Shown: positions 54,187 through 64,000 of the stretch, piece by piece | Position numbering within the stretch: position 1 is the stretch's first letter | How the letters are laid out: each line of letters opens with the position of its first letter | DNA from: Petaurus breviceps papuanus | Taxonomy: Eukaryota > Chordata > Mammalia > Diprotodontia > Petauridae | Length of the DNA: 64,000 nt | Assembly (NCBI GenBank): GCA_028583685.1 | Contig: JAMXIF010000043.1 | Span: 5,821,408-5,885,407, forward strand | Direction of reading: 5' to 3' | The notes under the pieces: model-generated | What the model saw: the letters and a program-made list of their open reading frames with translations, nothing else | Told to the model about the DNA's origin: nothing | The model's database searches: none | Position numbers and translations under genes: made by a program

Positions 54187-56090
54187 AAAAGAAAATAAGA
54201 GGGAGTAGAAGCACAACTTTACCACAGTTCTGGCTTCCACCTTCCCCATTCCATGTAAAAAGGGGACTTTAAACAAACTTTGGAGCTGCAGAACCCACAA
54301 AATGACACAGAGAAGCTAACCTCCCACTGAGGACAGCACTGCAGGCCCACAGGAATCCAGTGCAGTGCTCTGGGAGGCCATTCTCACACTGAGGCTTTAG
54401 CCCCAGGGCGGGCCTGACCAGCTGATGGCCAGAGGGACTCCAGATCAGCAGCAGCTGTGGCCATTTCCAGATTTATCAACACATAGATGTGAAGGACAAA
54501 GTGAGAGGTCAGTGCAGTTAGACTTTGGGAACCAGTAAGAGGGAGTGCATGGCTTTTGTCCCCCAGGGCAAGAAGCCACTTAGATGACAGCACAGCCAGC
54601 CAGAGCCACCTGGCAGCTTCAGATCCTGGCCTGCAGAGTGTAGGGGGACCAAGCACTAGTCAGAGGGGTAATCGCTATTGCTTTAACCTTCTTGGATCTG
54701 GATTGCAGTCTAGGGTGGAGGTCCTGGGGTGTGTGTCCAGCTTGCCAGAGTGTGTGGAGGATTCAGAGAGGGGACCCATCTAATACCTCCGATAGCTGAG
54801 AAAACCCCAGCGTTTGGGAGCAAAGCTCCCCTGTCTGGTGGCAGAGTCCTACTGTGGCAAAAAGGCCAGGGGTCAAGTGACTGAGGGGAGACATGACCAG
54901 GCAAAGGAAACTAAGCAGACAGAAGATTCCAACATTACACTCCTATTTTGGGGACAAAAAGGAGCAAAGTATGGAACAGGAGGAAGACAGTGAAGTCAGA
55001 ACTCCTGCACCTAAAGCATCAAAGGAAAAAACAAGCTGGTTACAGGCCATAGAGGACCTTAAGAAGCACATAAGAGAAGTAGAGAAAAAATTGGGAAGAG
55101 AAATGAGAACAATGCAAGAAAATTATGAAATGAAAGTCAACAGCCTGACTGAGGAAAATAATACCTTAAAAAACAGACTGACTCAAATGGCAAAAGAGGG
55201 TCAAAAAGGCAATGAGGAGAAGAATGCCTTAAAAAGCCAAATCTGCCAGATGGAAAAAGAATCTCAAAAGCTCAATGAGGAGAATCATTGCTTCAGAATT
55301 AGATTGGAGCAAATGAAAGCTAATGACTTTTATGAGAAATCAAGATGCTGTTAAATAGATCCAAACAAATGAAAGAATAGTAGGCAATGTGAAATATCTC
55401 ATTGGAAAAACCACTGACCTGGAAAATAGATCCAGGAGAGATAATTTAAAAATTATTGGACTACCTGAAAGCCATGATCAAAGTAAGAACATAGAAATCA
55501 TCCTCCAGGAAGTTCTCAAAGAAAACTGCCCTGATGTTTTAGTACCAGAGGGCAAAATAGAGGTTGAAAGAAACCACCAATCACCTCCTGAAAAAAGATC
55601 CCAAAAAGAAAATTCCTAGGAATATTATAGCCATGTTCCAGAATTCCCAGATTAAGGAGAGAATATTACAAGGAGCCAGGAAGAAAATTTGAATATTGTG
55701 GAAACAGAATCAGGATAACCCAGGATCTGGCTGCTTCTACACTGAGGGATTGAAGGGCTTGGAATATGATATTCCAGATGTCAAAGGAGCTGGGATTAAA
55801 ACTACCCAGCAAAACTGAGTATCATGTTTCAGGGGAAAATATGTTCATTCAGTGGAATAGAGGACTTTCAAGCATTCTTGCTGAAAAAACCAGAGTTGAA
55901 TAGAAAATTTCCCATTCAGATACAAGAAGCAAGAGAAGCATGAGAAGGTAAACAGGGAAAAGAAATCATAAGGAACTTATCAGAGATGAACTTTTAACAT
56001 TCCTACATGGAAAAACAATAATTGTAACTTATGAAACTTTTCTCAGTAGTTGAAGGGATTAGAAATTATATATATATATATATATATACG

Positions 56091-56122
<32 letters not shown>

Positions 56123-56741
56123 TATATACAGGCATATGATTACACATGTGAATGTGTGTATATATGTTTACAGGTATACATAGATAGAGGGCACAGGACC
56201 AATTTAACAGTAAGGGATGATAATTAAAAGGTGAAATTAAGAGGTGAGAGGAATATAATGAGAGGAGGTGGGGAGAGACAGATTGGGGTAAACTATCTTA
56301 TACAGAAGAGGGAAAATGGTTACAATGGAGGGGAAGAATGGGAAGGAAAAAGGGAATGGGTCAACCTTATTCCCATTGTATTTGGCTTGAGTAAGGAATG
56401 AAATACACACTAAATAGGGTATCTCACCCTCCAGGAGAGTAGGGGAGGAAGAGGATGAGAGGGGGGATGATGGAATGGAGGGCAGGGTGGGGGGTGAGGG
56501 AAGTTGGAAGCACCGACTTTTGAAAAGGGACAGGATCAAAGTAGAGAATAGAGCAAGTGGGAAGTGGGATAGGAGGGAGGGAAATATAGTCAGTCATTTA
56601 CAATATATCTACTATGTTATTGTTCTGCATTATCCACACATGTACAACCTATACTGAACTGCTTATCTTCACAGTAAGGGTGGTTGATGAGGAAGGAAGG
56701 CAATGAATCTGGAATTGAAAGTTTAAAAATCAAATATTCAA

Positions 56742-56777
<36 letters not shown>

Positions 56778-57018
56778 TATTATTAATACCATCTTACATG
56801 TAATTGGGATATACAGGCACTAGGGCATAGAGATTCACTGGAAAAGTCTAAAGGTGTATGGGAGAAAATATGGGAGAGAGCAGATTGGAGGAGTTTTTCC
56901 TGTGGGACTGCTATTTTGAGGCTGTAGGTAGGGGAAAAATGGGGAGAAAATTTGTAACTCAAAACCTGGAGAAAACGAATGATATAAATCAGAAGTTAAT
57001 AAAGCATTAAAAAAAAAG
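54187..57018 (+). mobile_element. HAL1 (half-L1) element, nearly complete, copy 2
   Basis: 2.8 kb, same layout as copy 1 on the other strand. 5' UTR 54187-54892; ORF1 from 54893 (MTRQRKLSRQK) with a coiled coil to 55330 (ENNTLKNRLTQMAKEGQKGN), then after a break the RRM part (55389-55619: 'LENRSRRDNLKIIGLPESHD') and C-terminal domain text ('NIIAMFQNSQIKERILQGAR' at about 55620-55680; 'ITQDLAASTL', 'RAWNMIF' at 55710-55770). A 3' UTR with TA/TG tracts (56067-56165, 56740-56778) ends with 'TTTGTAACTCAAAACC' and an A tail near 57018. No ORF2. Intact L1 ORF1p is about 330 residues; here the frame has several stops or shifts. Flanking repeats are unclear in A-rich text, so ends are approximate. 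Confidence 0.88.
54893..55619 (+). pseudogene. HAL1 ORF1 remnant (L1 ORF1p-like RNA-binding protein)
   Basis: L1 ORF1p is a trimeric RNA chaperone that coats element RNA in cytoplasmic particles. Here the first open part (54893-55354, 153 codons) has a basic N-terminus, then regular heptads of E/K/L/N from about residue 45 to 145, the trimerising coiled coil. The second part (55389-55619) carries the RRM start, with 'NLKIIGLPE' matching the conserved 'NL(R/K)I(I/V)G(L/I)PE'. The two parts are separated by a stop and a shift near 55350, and the C-terminal domain lies downstream in further broken frames. It has the longest open frame of the window (153 codons), yet it cannot make a full ORF1p. 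Confidence 0.82.
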
Positions 57019-57059
57019 AAAAGAAATGAAAGGAGGGGAAAAAAATCAACATGTTACTA

Positions 57060-57425
57060 ATTGAAAAAATGTGTCTGCCATGTTCCATACCCATGGACCT
57101 CCCATCCTTTTAGTGAAGTGTGGGGAATGCATCTTCTCAATATTTCTTCTTTGAGTCTACACTTGTTCCTTGTGATTTTTGCAGCATTCATTTTCTATTA
57201 TGTTGTGGTTGTTTTTCTTTCTGTTTACTTTGTTTTAATGTTCTGAGTATTATTTTCTTATCTCTGCTTACTTCACTTGGCATCATATGTAAATCTTTTC
57301 ACGCTTCTCTGTTCATCATATTTATGGCTTCCTACAGCATAATATTTCATTACATTCCTGTACCACAATTAGTTTATTCATTCTTTAACCAATTGGCATC
57401 TACTTCATTTGCAATTCTTTGCTAC

Positions 57426-57457
<32 letters not shown>

Positions 57458-57970
57458 TATAAAAATTTGAGTGTTTTCTGAAAAATTTCTGAAAAAATAA
57501 TTTCTGAAACTTTCTTGGTGGAATATGACTATTAGTGGAGTCTCTGGGTCAGTGGGGCATTTACTTTTACATTTTAGTAATTGTATATGCAAAATTCCAA
57601 GATGATTTCCTTGGATTTAGTGCAGTTTTGTGTGTATCATTCTACTATTTCTACAACATTGAGTGTTCTCATGCATGTCATCTTTAAATGAAACTTTAGG
57701 GAGTTTTTTGTATTTTCATTTTTCAAAGTTTGCAGTTTGGGGAGGGGAGCAATTGTTTTCTCATATCATTTCATCACAGCTTCAGAAATGTTTTTGATTC
57801 TTAGACCTTTCTTTTCATTGTCTATATATCTTGAATACTAAAACCCTTATCTAAGAAATTTCATACAAGTTTCTCTCAACATCCAATTGCTTTCTTCTTT
57901 AAACTAGATATATTCAATTCATTTGTATAGAAGTTTTTTTAGTAGTCATATGATCAAAATTTTTTATTTT
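57060..57970 (-). mobile_element. L1 LINE 3' part, antisense, old
   Basis: Plus-strand landmarks, complement of L1 ORF2 end: 'TGCTTACTTCACTTGGCATC' (complement of 'gatgcaaagtgaagtgagcag'), 'TTTATTCATTCTTTAACCAA', 'CAATTCTTTGCTACCA', 'TCTCTGGGTCAGTGGGGC'. A (CA)14 tract at 57425-57453 has expanded inside it. More diverged than the other L1s. Confidence 0.65.
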
Positions 57971-58059
57971 TTTAATTTTGTAATTTTCTCCATACCATTT
58001 TTTTCATTAATCTGAATATGAGATTTCATTCACTTTGGACTTGGCTCAGTCTTAAATAG

Positions 58060-58375
58060 TTTCACAGTCATATATGTCAGCATCTCTCCATTCAGGTATT
58101 TCCAATGACTTCTCAACAGCATTTGAAAGTCCTGATCATATTTTTTAGAAGTGAAGGTAGATGTTTATAATTCCTTTTGTTCTAATGAAGTTCTAATGAA
58201 GCTAAGAATATATTTTTCTTTATTCCCCAATTTTACCCAATTCCTTGGAAGGTCTAGAGAAGCCAGGAAAACAACATCCCTTTTTGTATTATATGTAATG
58301 CATAATGTATAATATATAATGCAAATACAATTTGTTGTAGTTTTGCTGTTTTTACTGAAAGGGTACTGGCAAAGA
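58060..58375. other. Unassigned sequence
   Basis: No recognisable element; a short duplication 'TTCTAATGAAG' occurs twice at about 58179-58200. Confidence 0.35.
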
Positions 58376-58379
58376 AAAT

Positions 58380-59070
58380 ACTAACAGTAAGATGGAGAGA
58401 TCTTCCAAGAAATGGTAATAAGAAAGGAAGCCATGGAAAGCAGGTGAGTTAGCCTATGCAAAGTTTTGTAGATTGGAGATGGAATGTTTTATACAGCTAA
58501 GCGTTTGATAGGAAAGGAAACTGTAAAGAAATTAACATGTAATCAGTCTAGGATATGAAAGTAGATTTTGAAAGAACTTAAATGACAAAATAGAGGAGTC
58601 TGTATTTTTTTCCTAATATCAGAATTGTTAAAGTTTTTTTTCAGGAGAGTGACATGAACAGAACTTATCTTTAGAAATACCGGCATGGCAGTTAATATGA
58701 AATAAGAATAGATGAGAAAAGAAATTAGAGGCATAGAGACCAAATAAAAAGCTATTGCAATAGACCAGGTGAAAGATTATGAGGCATTGAAATAGGGCAC
58801 TAGATTAAGGGGAGGGAAAGAGGATGAGAGTGAAATTTGTCCTCGAGTTCTAAACAAAAAATAATAACCAAACATTAAAAATTGGAGCTGAGGGAAATAA
58901 CTTACTATGTTTTTAAGGGACTCAAATTAGAGAACAGAAAGATGGTGTTGGCTTTGACAGAAATCAAGAAATTAGGAAGAGAAGGGTGAGGTTAGAAGGA
59001 AAGATAAGGATTTCCACTCTGAATCTGTTGAGTTCAAGGTGTTTATGGGACATTCAAGTAAACATAATTA
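58380..59070 (+). repeat. Second copy of the long old interspersed repeat
   Basis: Collinear with parts of 23900-26580: 'GCAAAGTTTTGTAGATTGG', 'GAGAGTGACATGAACAGAAC', 'TATTGCAATAGACCAGGTG', 'GTTGAGTTCAAGGTGTTTAT'. Family name not recalled. Confidence 0.5.
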
Positions 59071-59094
59071 CCAGACAGTAGCTGATGTGAGATT

Positions 59095-59270
59095 AGTTCT
59101 TAGGAGGTATGTCACCTAGTGCAATGCCCTCATTTTACAGATGAGAAAACTAAGTCTTCTAACATCTAAACAGATATCTGTGACCATATGGCTAATTAGA
59201 GCTAAAAATCAAAGGCAGGTCTTATGATTGCCAGCTCCAGAATTGTGTTTTTATACAAGATAGCCATTTG
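59095..59270 (-). repeat. Old MIR/CR1-like relic
   Basis: 'ATGCCCTCATTTTACAGATG', 'AGAAAACTAAGTC', 'TGACCATATGGCTAATTAGA', 'GGCAGGTCTTATGATT'. Confidence 0.6.
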
Positions 59271-59945
59271 TCATGTCTCCAAGTATACTTGAACTTTATA
59301 GTATATTCATGTAATAGTATTGAGAAAATCTTGAGGTCAGCTAATTTTAAAGTGTATGAAGTGTTCCATCTTATTCATTTATTTGAAAACATTGATTTAA
59401 TTCTGATTTGTGTTTTTCTAAGTCAATAGTCTGATTGTACACAAACGGATGATCAAAATTAGTATAAAACTAGAAGAAATAATGACAAAAAAGATGTCAT
59501 GCACTTGAAACAACTCACTTCTGACATATTCTAGCTGGCTATTCATAATGAAAATTGGAAAAATGGTTGCTATAAAGGAAACCAATATCTTTGATTTAAA
59601 TGGATTGCTACACAAAATGACCAAAAGAGCCTAAAAAGTACCTTTGTTATCAAACACTTCATTTACTTTATTTTTTAAGTTGGGAGAGATGAATGCCAAA
59701 GGCAACACTAGTTCAGGATATAATCAATCTTATTTGTAAAATCTTATGAAGAAATATAGAGGAATATGAGTAATATCACATCAAAGAGGAGAAAAAAGCA
59801 GAGAAGCATTTAACAAATTTTTAAAAAGCGTAGAGATCCAAATAAGCCAAGTCATCCTGAAGGCATATAAGAATTAAAAAAAAATGAAAGGAGGGAGAGA
59901 AACAACTAAAACAAGAAAGTTCTCCAAAGATTTTTGTTTTAAACT
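59271..59945. other. Unassigned AT-rich sequence
   Basis: Nothing recognisable. Confidence 0.4.
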
Positions 59946-59949
59946 TCTT

Positions 59950-61400
59950 TTTCCTCATCAAGTAAAATAGAGTCACCATATTTGGACATTAATATCATAA
60001 TCCCAGAAGGTCTTATAGAGGAGAGAAAAGTAACATTAATGCAGATAAATATAAGAAAAGCAACTGGATTGAAACAAAGAATACCTAAAAAAAAAGAATA
60101 CCTAAAGAATATTTATGCTGGGGGCACCATAATTGTGAGGACATTGAGAGATCTATTCATAAAATACCTAAACAAAGAGAGGTACCAAAGATATGAGAAA
60201 AAACTCTCAGACAAATGAATACTGAAAAAGGCTACAGAACATCAACTACTTAACTATATGCCTATTTTCATAACTATATTAATTTTTACGAGGATTAAGG
60301 GCAGAAATCAAGTGTTTTGAACGAGAACACATAGGGAACTTGCAGTTTTGGCAAGTGATATTGTCATTACACAATTAACTGGAAAATACAGGGAATCATT
60401 TATTAATTTTAAAAGGCTTTTTATGAAGCAGAACAAAATATTCTAAAAGGTTCTTTTATGACCAAATATTTCTAACGTATATATCCAAATCTTTCAAATT
60501 TCCTTAGAAAATGTTATAAAAATGTCAATCTTATTTACTGAATTCATGATCATAAATACCAGGAAAAACATCATTCAAGTATATGTACATCCTTCAAAGT
60601 TATTTTTCACCATGATAAAAGAGAACAATTACAAAAGCCAAGTCTTTCCTTGTAGATGGGGAGGTCCTTAAGATACTTCTATTTATGGATGTCATTATGA
60701 GGATTTGACTATTTCCAGGTTTCTTATGGAATTACCTAGAAAAGAACCATCACTATTCAGCAAATTCAACCTGATGATCTTTACAGGAAATAAGAATAAA
60801 GAAAGAATGTCTATTGCCCAAATCATGACAACCAAGACAGCTTATTAATCAACATAAATATCTGGTATAGACATTAGAAATGGGCAAAATTTGTGCCCAA
60901 AATTAAACAGAAAGAGGAGAATGAGACAGTTTGCCCTCAGAACATCTTGAAACACATTTAACAAATCCAAATTTCTCTCAGAAATAAGAGTTTATTATTT
61001 AAATACCAATATTCTACTATGATATGACTGAAAGACAGTGAATACAATAGTTTCTTTAAAAAAACTGAAAATGAACACTGTATATAGAGCACTGGAGAAG
61101 TTTATGGCATATCTGAATAGACTACAACTTATAACACTTTGTAAGAATTTGAGAAATTTGTAAAAAAAAATAGGAATAATTAATGGCATTGGGAGAATAT
61201 AAATGTAAAAGGAAGATTAACTGGTCATATGAGGAGTGTAAGAGAAAATAGGTAGATATCAGTGGATTCAATGTCAGGAGAAAGCAAAAAAGGTCTCCAA
61301 TACATTCTGTGGACTCTCAGTAATGAGCTACATGACCAAGAATTGCTCTAGATGGACAGAAATGAATAGGTTGCTATTTGTATCATTGGAGATGACATCC
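59950..61400 (+). mobile_element. Very degenerate non-LTR retrotransposon (clade uncertain)
   Basis: The only clear part is at 61205-61370, where the plus strand reads 'GRLTGHMRSVRENR' then '..SVDSMSGE' and '..MDRNE', resembling the C-terminal end of LINE proteins with '(K)WAGH..R....RW...V..W.P' and a final 'W..DR..W' (RTE- or R4-like). Upstream (59980-60240) a frame reads 'IRKATGLKQRIPKKK', similar to the linker before a reverse transcriptase ('..KATGPDGIP..'). Between these the frames are full of stops. The call is tentative. Confidence 0.35.
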
Positions 61401-62256
61401 CCATAATATTACAGATCCTTTTGAATATTTTAAAATATTTAAAATATAAATCATCGAAAAATAATGGGTTTTGATGGCAGCTAAAATTTGAGGTTGAGGC
61501 ATAGCGATAATGTGAGGACAGATGTAGTCTCTCACAAAATATCATTTAGGTCACTATTAGGAACTCAAAACTAAGATGAATGAAATGAGAAAGTAAACCT
61601 CTAACTCTAGAAACAGAAAAAACTGTCAAGTACGTCTTTCTGTCATGTTGGCCCCTCTGGTTTTATTCTATGATCTTGGAAGAGTACCCTTTTACACATG
61701 AAAACCATCATCTCCCACACCATACTTCACCTGACAGCAACTATGACAATACCTGACTTCTCAGTAACATCATTCCAATACCTTACCACATGATTCCATC
61801 TATTCCATCTTGCAACTATAATATCACATTATAGTCTTCCACTGGGCTTCATTGCTTACTAAATTGACTGACTACAAACACTGGTACCATACTGCTATAT
61901 CTTTCTATAATTCTGAAGGAATATAATCAGATTGTTCTCTGCATCATTGGCATCCAGACTCTACTTGTCACCTCATTCATAGCCCCAAATAAGGGAATTC
62001 CTAGTTATATTTTTAGTATATTCCTAACATTCCATCGTAGTTCTTGAATACCTGAAAATGTTGAAAATATAAATAGTATACAGTAACTAGTTATTAAGGA
62101 AACTTAGTTTAAGGACAATAATGGTATGAGAACAGTCAAAATTGCCCACAAAATATCTTTTAATTCTTTTCTCAGACCTAAGGCAAAAGTGGCTTTTTGA
62201 AGATGTGTGTGCGATCCATTGAGAAAAATAATAAAATTTTATCTTAAATTTAAAAT
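61401..62256. other. Unassigned sequence
   Basis: No recognisable element. Confidence 0.4.
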
Positions 62257-62267
62257 TTATAGAATAT

Positions 62268-62407
62268 AGGGCCAGCTAGGTGGCACAGTGAATAGAGTAC
62301 TGGCCTTGGAGTCAGGAGGACCTGAATTCAAGTCCGGCCTCAGACACAACACAAAAACTAGCTGTGTGACCTTGGGCAAGTCACTTAACCCCAATTTCCT
62401 TAAAAAA
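62268..62407 (+). mobile_element. Marsupial SINE, short form
   Basis: 'GGGCCAGCTAGGTGGCACAG', 'GGCCTTGGAGTCAGGAGGAC', 'AGCTGTGTGACCTTGGGCAA', 'CACTTAACCCCAATTTCC'. Identical 11-bp flanks TTATAGAATAT at 62257-62267 and 62408-62418. Confidence 0.94.
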
Positions 62408-62418
62408 TTATAGAATAT

Positions 62419-63185
62419 TGAGTTATAAAATATTGTACATTTTATCTGAAGATCCTCTCCAATGTGCTTTAAAAAATCCCCTACCAAACCAACTCAGCCT
62501 ACCTCCTTGCCCACTCCAGAAGTTAATCCTTTGGTACTATTTGTAATGACCATCTTACTTGGCAGCATGACAGCTAAGGTGACCTCCTTCTGCATAATCC
62601 AAATGTAACTAGCTTTCTTCCTCTCAAAAAAAAAAGTTGCATTGTACCTGATATTTCCTACTACCTTCCATGTCCATATCTTCTGATGGTTCTGACATGA
62701 TAAGTTGCCATTACATAACTCCCAAATGATATAACAATCATATTACATATAATAAATGTGTGCTATTCATTATAAGTAACCAGGATGAGTCATTTTTTTT
62801 TCTTCCCAGATGGACCATGAGTTAGGCAATTCCAAGGATTTCTTTTCCTTCATTCTGCAAAGCTAGTAGTTTAAATGTGAAGTGAGTGGAAGAAATTCCC
62901 TATAGTCAAAGATCCAATTAGTCACTGGCACCTACAGAGAAGTTTAGAAAACAGGAATTCTTTCTCAGTTATAAATGTAAACTATGACAAACCAATCTGG
63001 ACTAGTATGTTTAGTTTTGATATAATTAAGGCAATCTAATTAAGATCAGGTTTACGCTGGTGTATGAGTATAGTTGTGTAGTTAATTATATTGCAACCAA
63101 ATATACTGGGGAAGCCAAAATCTTTATAAAAGGAATCTGTATCACCATTTCCTAATAGGAATTCTGTACACTCATTAAGCTGACT
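62419..63185. other. Unassigned sequence
   Basis: No recognisable element. Confidence 0.4.
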
Positions 63186-63189
63186 GCTA

Positions 63190-63445
63190 TCACCACCCAC
63201 CTATATTGCCCACTACTGTATCTTTGTCTGCTTTCTGTTGTTCCCCTGGCCTTGGATATACATTCTTCTTCTTCTCTTTCAATTGAATCATGCTCCTTAT
63301 TAAAGACCCAGCTTAGGTTCCCTCTACTCTATGAAGCCTGATCTGATAAGCCTTAATATCTTATATCTCTATATCCTTTTCCACTAATTGTCTGCTTTTC
63401 AAAGTTGTTAACAAGTTCTTATATTCTCAGTATGTCATTGTCTTT
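63190..63445 (+). repeat. L2 LINE 3' region relic
   Basis: 'TTAAAGACCCAGCTTAGGTT', 'CCCTCTACTCTATGAAGCCT', 'GATCTGATAAGCC' resemble the L2 segment 'aaagactcagctcaggc.cctcctccaggaagcc'. Confidence 0.55.
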
Positions 63446-63645
63446 TATAATTTATACTGAATTATTTTTCCTCTTTACTATTGTTCCATGTGAATATATA
63501 TCATTACCAAAATGTATTGGAAGTCTCCCATTGATAGAACTCTGCAAAGTATGGTAAAAGACAAATCTTAGAGGAGAAGACCTTCATCTGGTCCTGAATT
63601 TGATATTTACTTGTCATCGTAAATAACTCACTTCACATCTTTGGA

Positions 63646-63891
63646 GTATCTAGGTGGCACAGTGGATAAAGTGCTGAACATGGAGTCAGGAAGAACTGAG
63701 TTCAAATTTGAACCCATACTTACTAGTTGTATGACCCTGGGCAAGTCACTTAATTCTGTTTGCCTCAGTTTCCTCATCTATAAAATGAGCTGGGGAAGGA
63801 AATGACAAATCATTCTAGTGTCTTTGCCAAGAAAACTCCAAATGGGGCCATGAAGAGTCAGACACAATTGAAATAAACGAACAACAACAAT
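63646..63891 (+). mobile_element. Marsupial SINE, long form with RTE-like tail
   Basis: 'GTATCTAGGTGGCACAGTGG', 'TTACTAGTTGTATGACCCTG', 'GCCTCAGTTTCCTCATCTAT', 'AAAATGAGCTGGGGAAGGAA', 'GGGGCCATGAAGAGTCAGAC', 'AATAAACGAACAACAAC'. Flanks ATCTTTGG and ATCTTTGA. The 3' tail is the best preserved example here. Confidence 0.93.
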
Positions 63892-63945
63892 ATCTTTGAG
63901 GATCAGCTTAATCATCTGTAGAACTTAAATTAACCAGTCTACTGG

Positions 63946-64000
63946 ATAGTGTATAGTGAAGAACAGTTTATAAACTGTTTATAAACATAGTGTATAGTGA
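63946..64000. repeat. 14-bp direct repeat around an 18-bp palindrome
   Basis: ATAGTGTATAGTGA occurs at 63946-63959 and at 63987-64000. Between them AACAGTTTATAAACTGTT (63962-63979) is a perfect palindrome. The window ends inside this structure. Confidence 0.8.

Noticed and set aside
53813-54198. Proline-rich and cysteine-rich frames, possible GC-rich first exon
   Set aside because: The composition comes from the C19 and TGC tracts; there is no conserved domain, splice donor context or supporting downstream exon.
1-64000. CRISPR arrays, bacterial operons, riboswitches or phage-like modules
   Set aside because: All repeats are vertebrate transposable elements or microsatellites; there are no regularly spaced repeat-spacer units and no dense coding.

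Overview
This window looks like non-coding (intergenic or intronic) DNA from a marsupial genome. I find no supportable host protein-coding exon, rRNA, tRNA gene or CRISPR array; the longest open frames are LINE remnants or chance frames. The marsupial call rests on the repeats: tRNA-derived SINEs of the 'GGCTAGGTGGCGCAGTG' type, in a short form and a long form with an RTE-like 3' tail; marsupial-type L1; an ORF1-only 'half-L1' (HAL1) family; an RTE LINE; and many old MIR/L2 relics. The SINE I associate with the gray short-tailed opossum was not seen, so an Australasian marsupial seems more likely, but this is inference. A run of 100 N marks an assembly gap at 51542-51641.

Layout. 1-12 kb: MIR and L2 relics, an L1 5' piece (220-860), a HAL1 3' end (2169-2845), a longer L1 5' piece (4555-5790), an RTE-related repeat split by a Tc1/mariner-like MITE (7248-7617), and several SINEs. 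12-17 kb: a nearly full-length RTE LINE on the minus strand (12974-16601), inserted in a MIR. 17-23 kb: a minus-strand L1 interrupted by a solo LTR (18519-19096), then another L1 5' fragment. 23-27 kb: a long old interspersed repeat with a second collinear copy at 58.4-59.1 kb. 27.3 kb: a pogo/Tigger transposase fragment. 28-44 kb: L2 and MIR relics, SINEs with clean target duplications (34014, 36167), two LTR-like blocks and an antisense L1 ORF2 piece (39.2-40.6 kb).

The best-resolved structure is at 44038-49700: an L1 flanked by an 18-bp target-site duplication (one mismatch), interrupted first by a second copy of the MITE (44308-44726) and then by a 2.8-kb HAL1 on the opposite strand (46375-49172). 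A second near-complete HAL1 lies on the plus strand at about 54187-57018. 57-64 kb holds a further antisense L1, the second copy of the old repeat, a very degenerate LINE and three more SINE/L2 insertions.

These parts do not form a gene system; they record successive waves of transposition. The order that can be read directly is MIR before RTE, L2 before SINE, L1 before both MITE and HAL1, RTE-related repeat before MITE, and L1 before LTR. The most notable items are the MITE pair with exact TA target duplications, the two near-complete HAL1 elements whose 3' ends match L1, and three L1 fragments that keep the 5' end but lack the 3' end.
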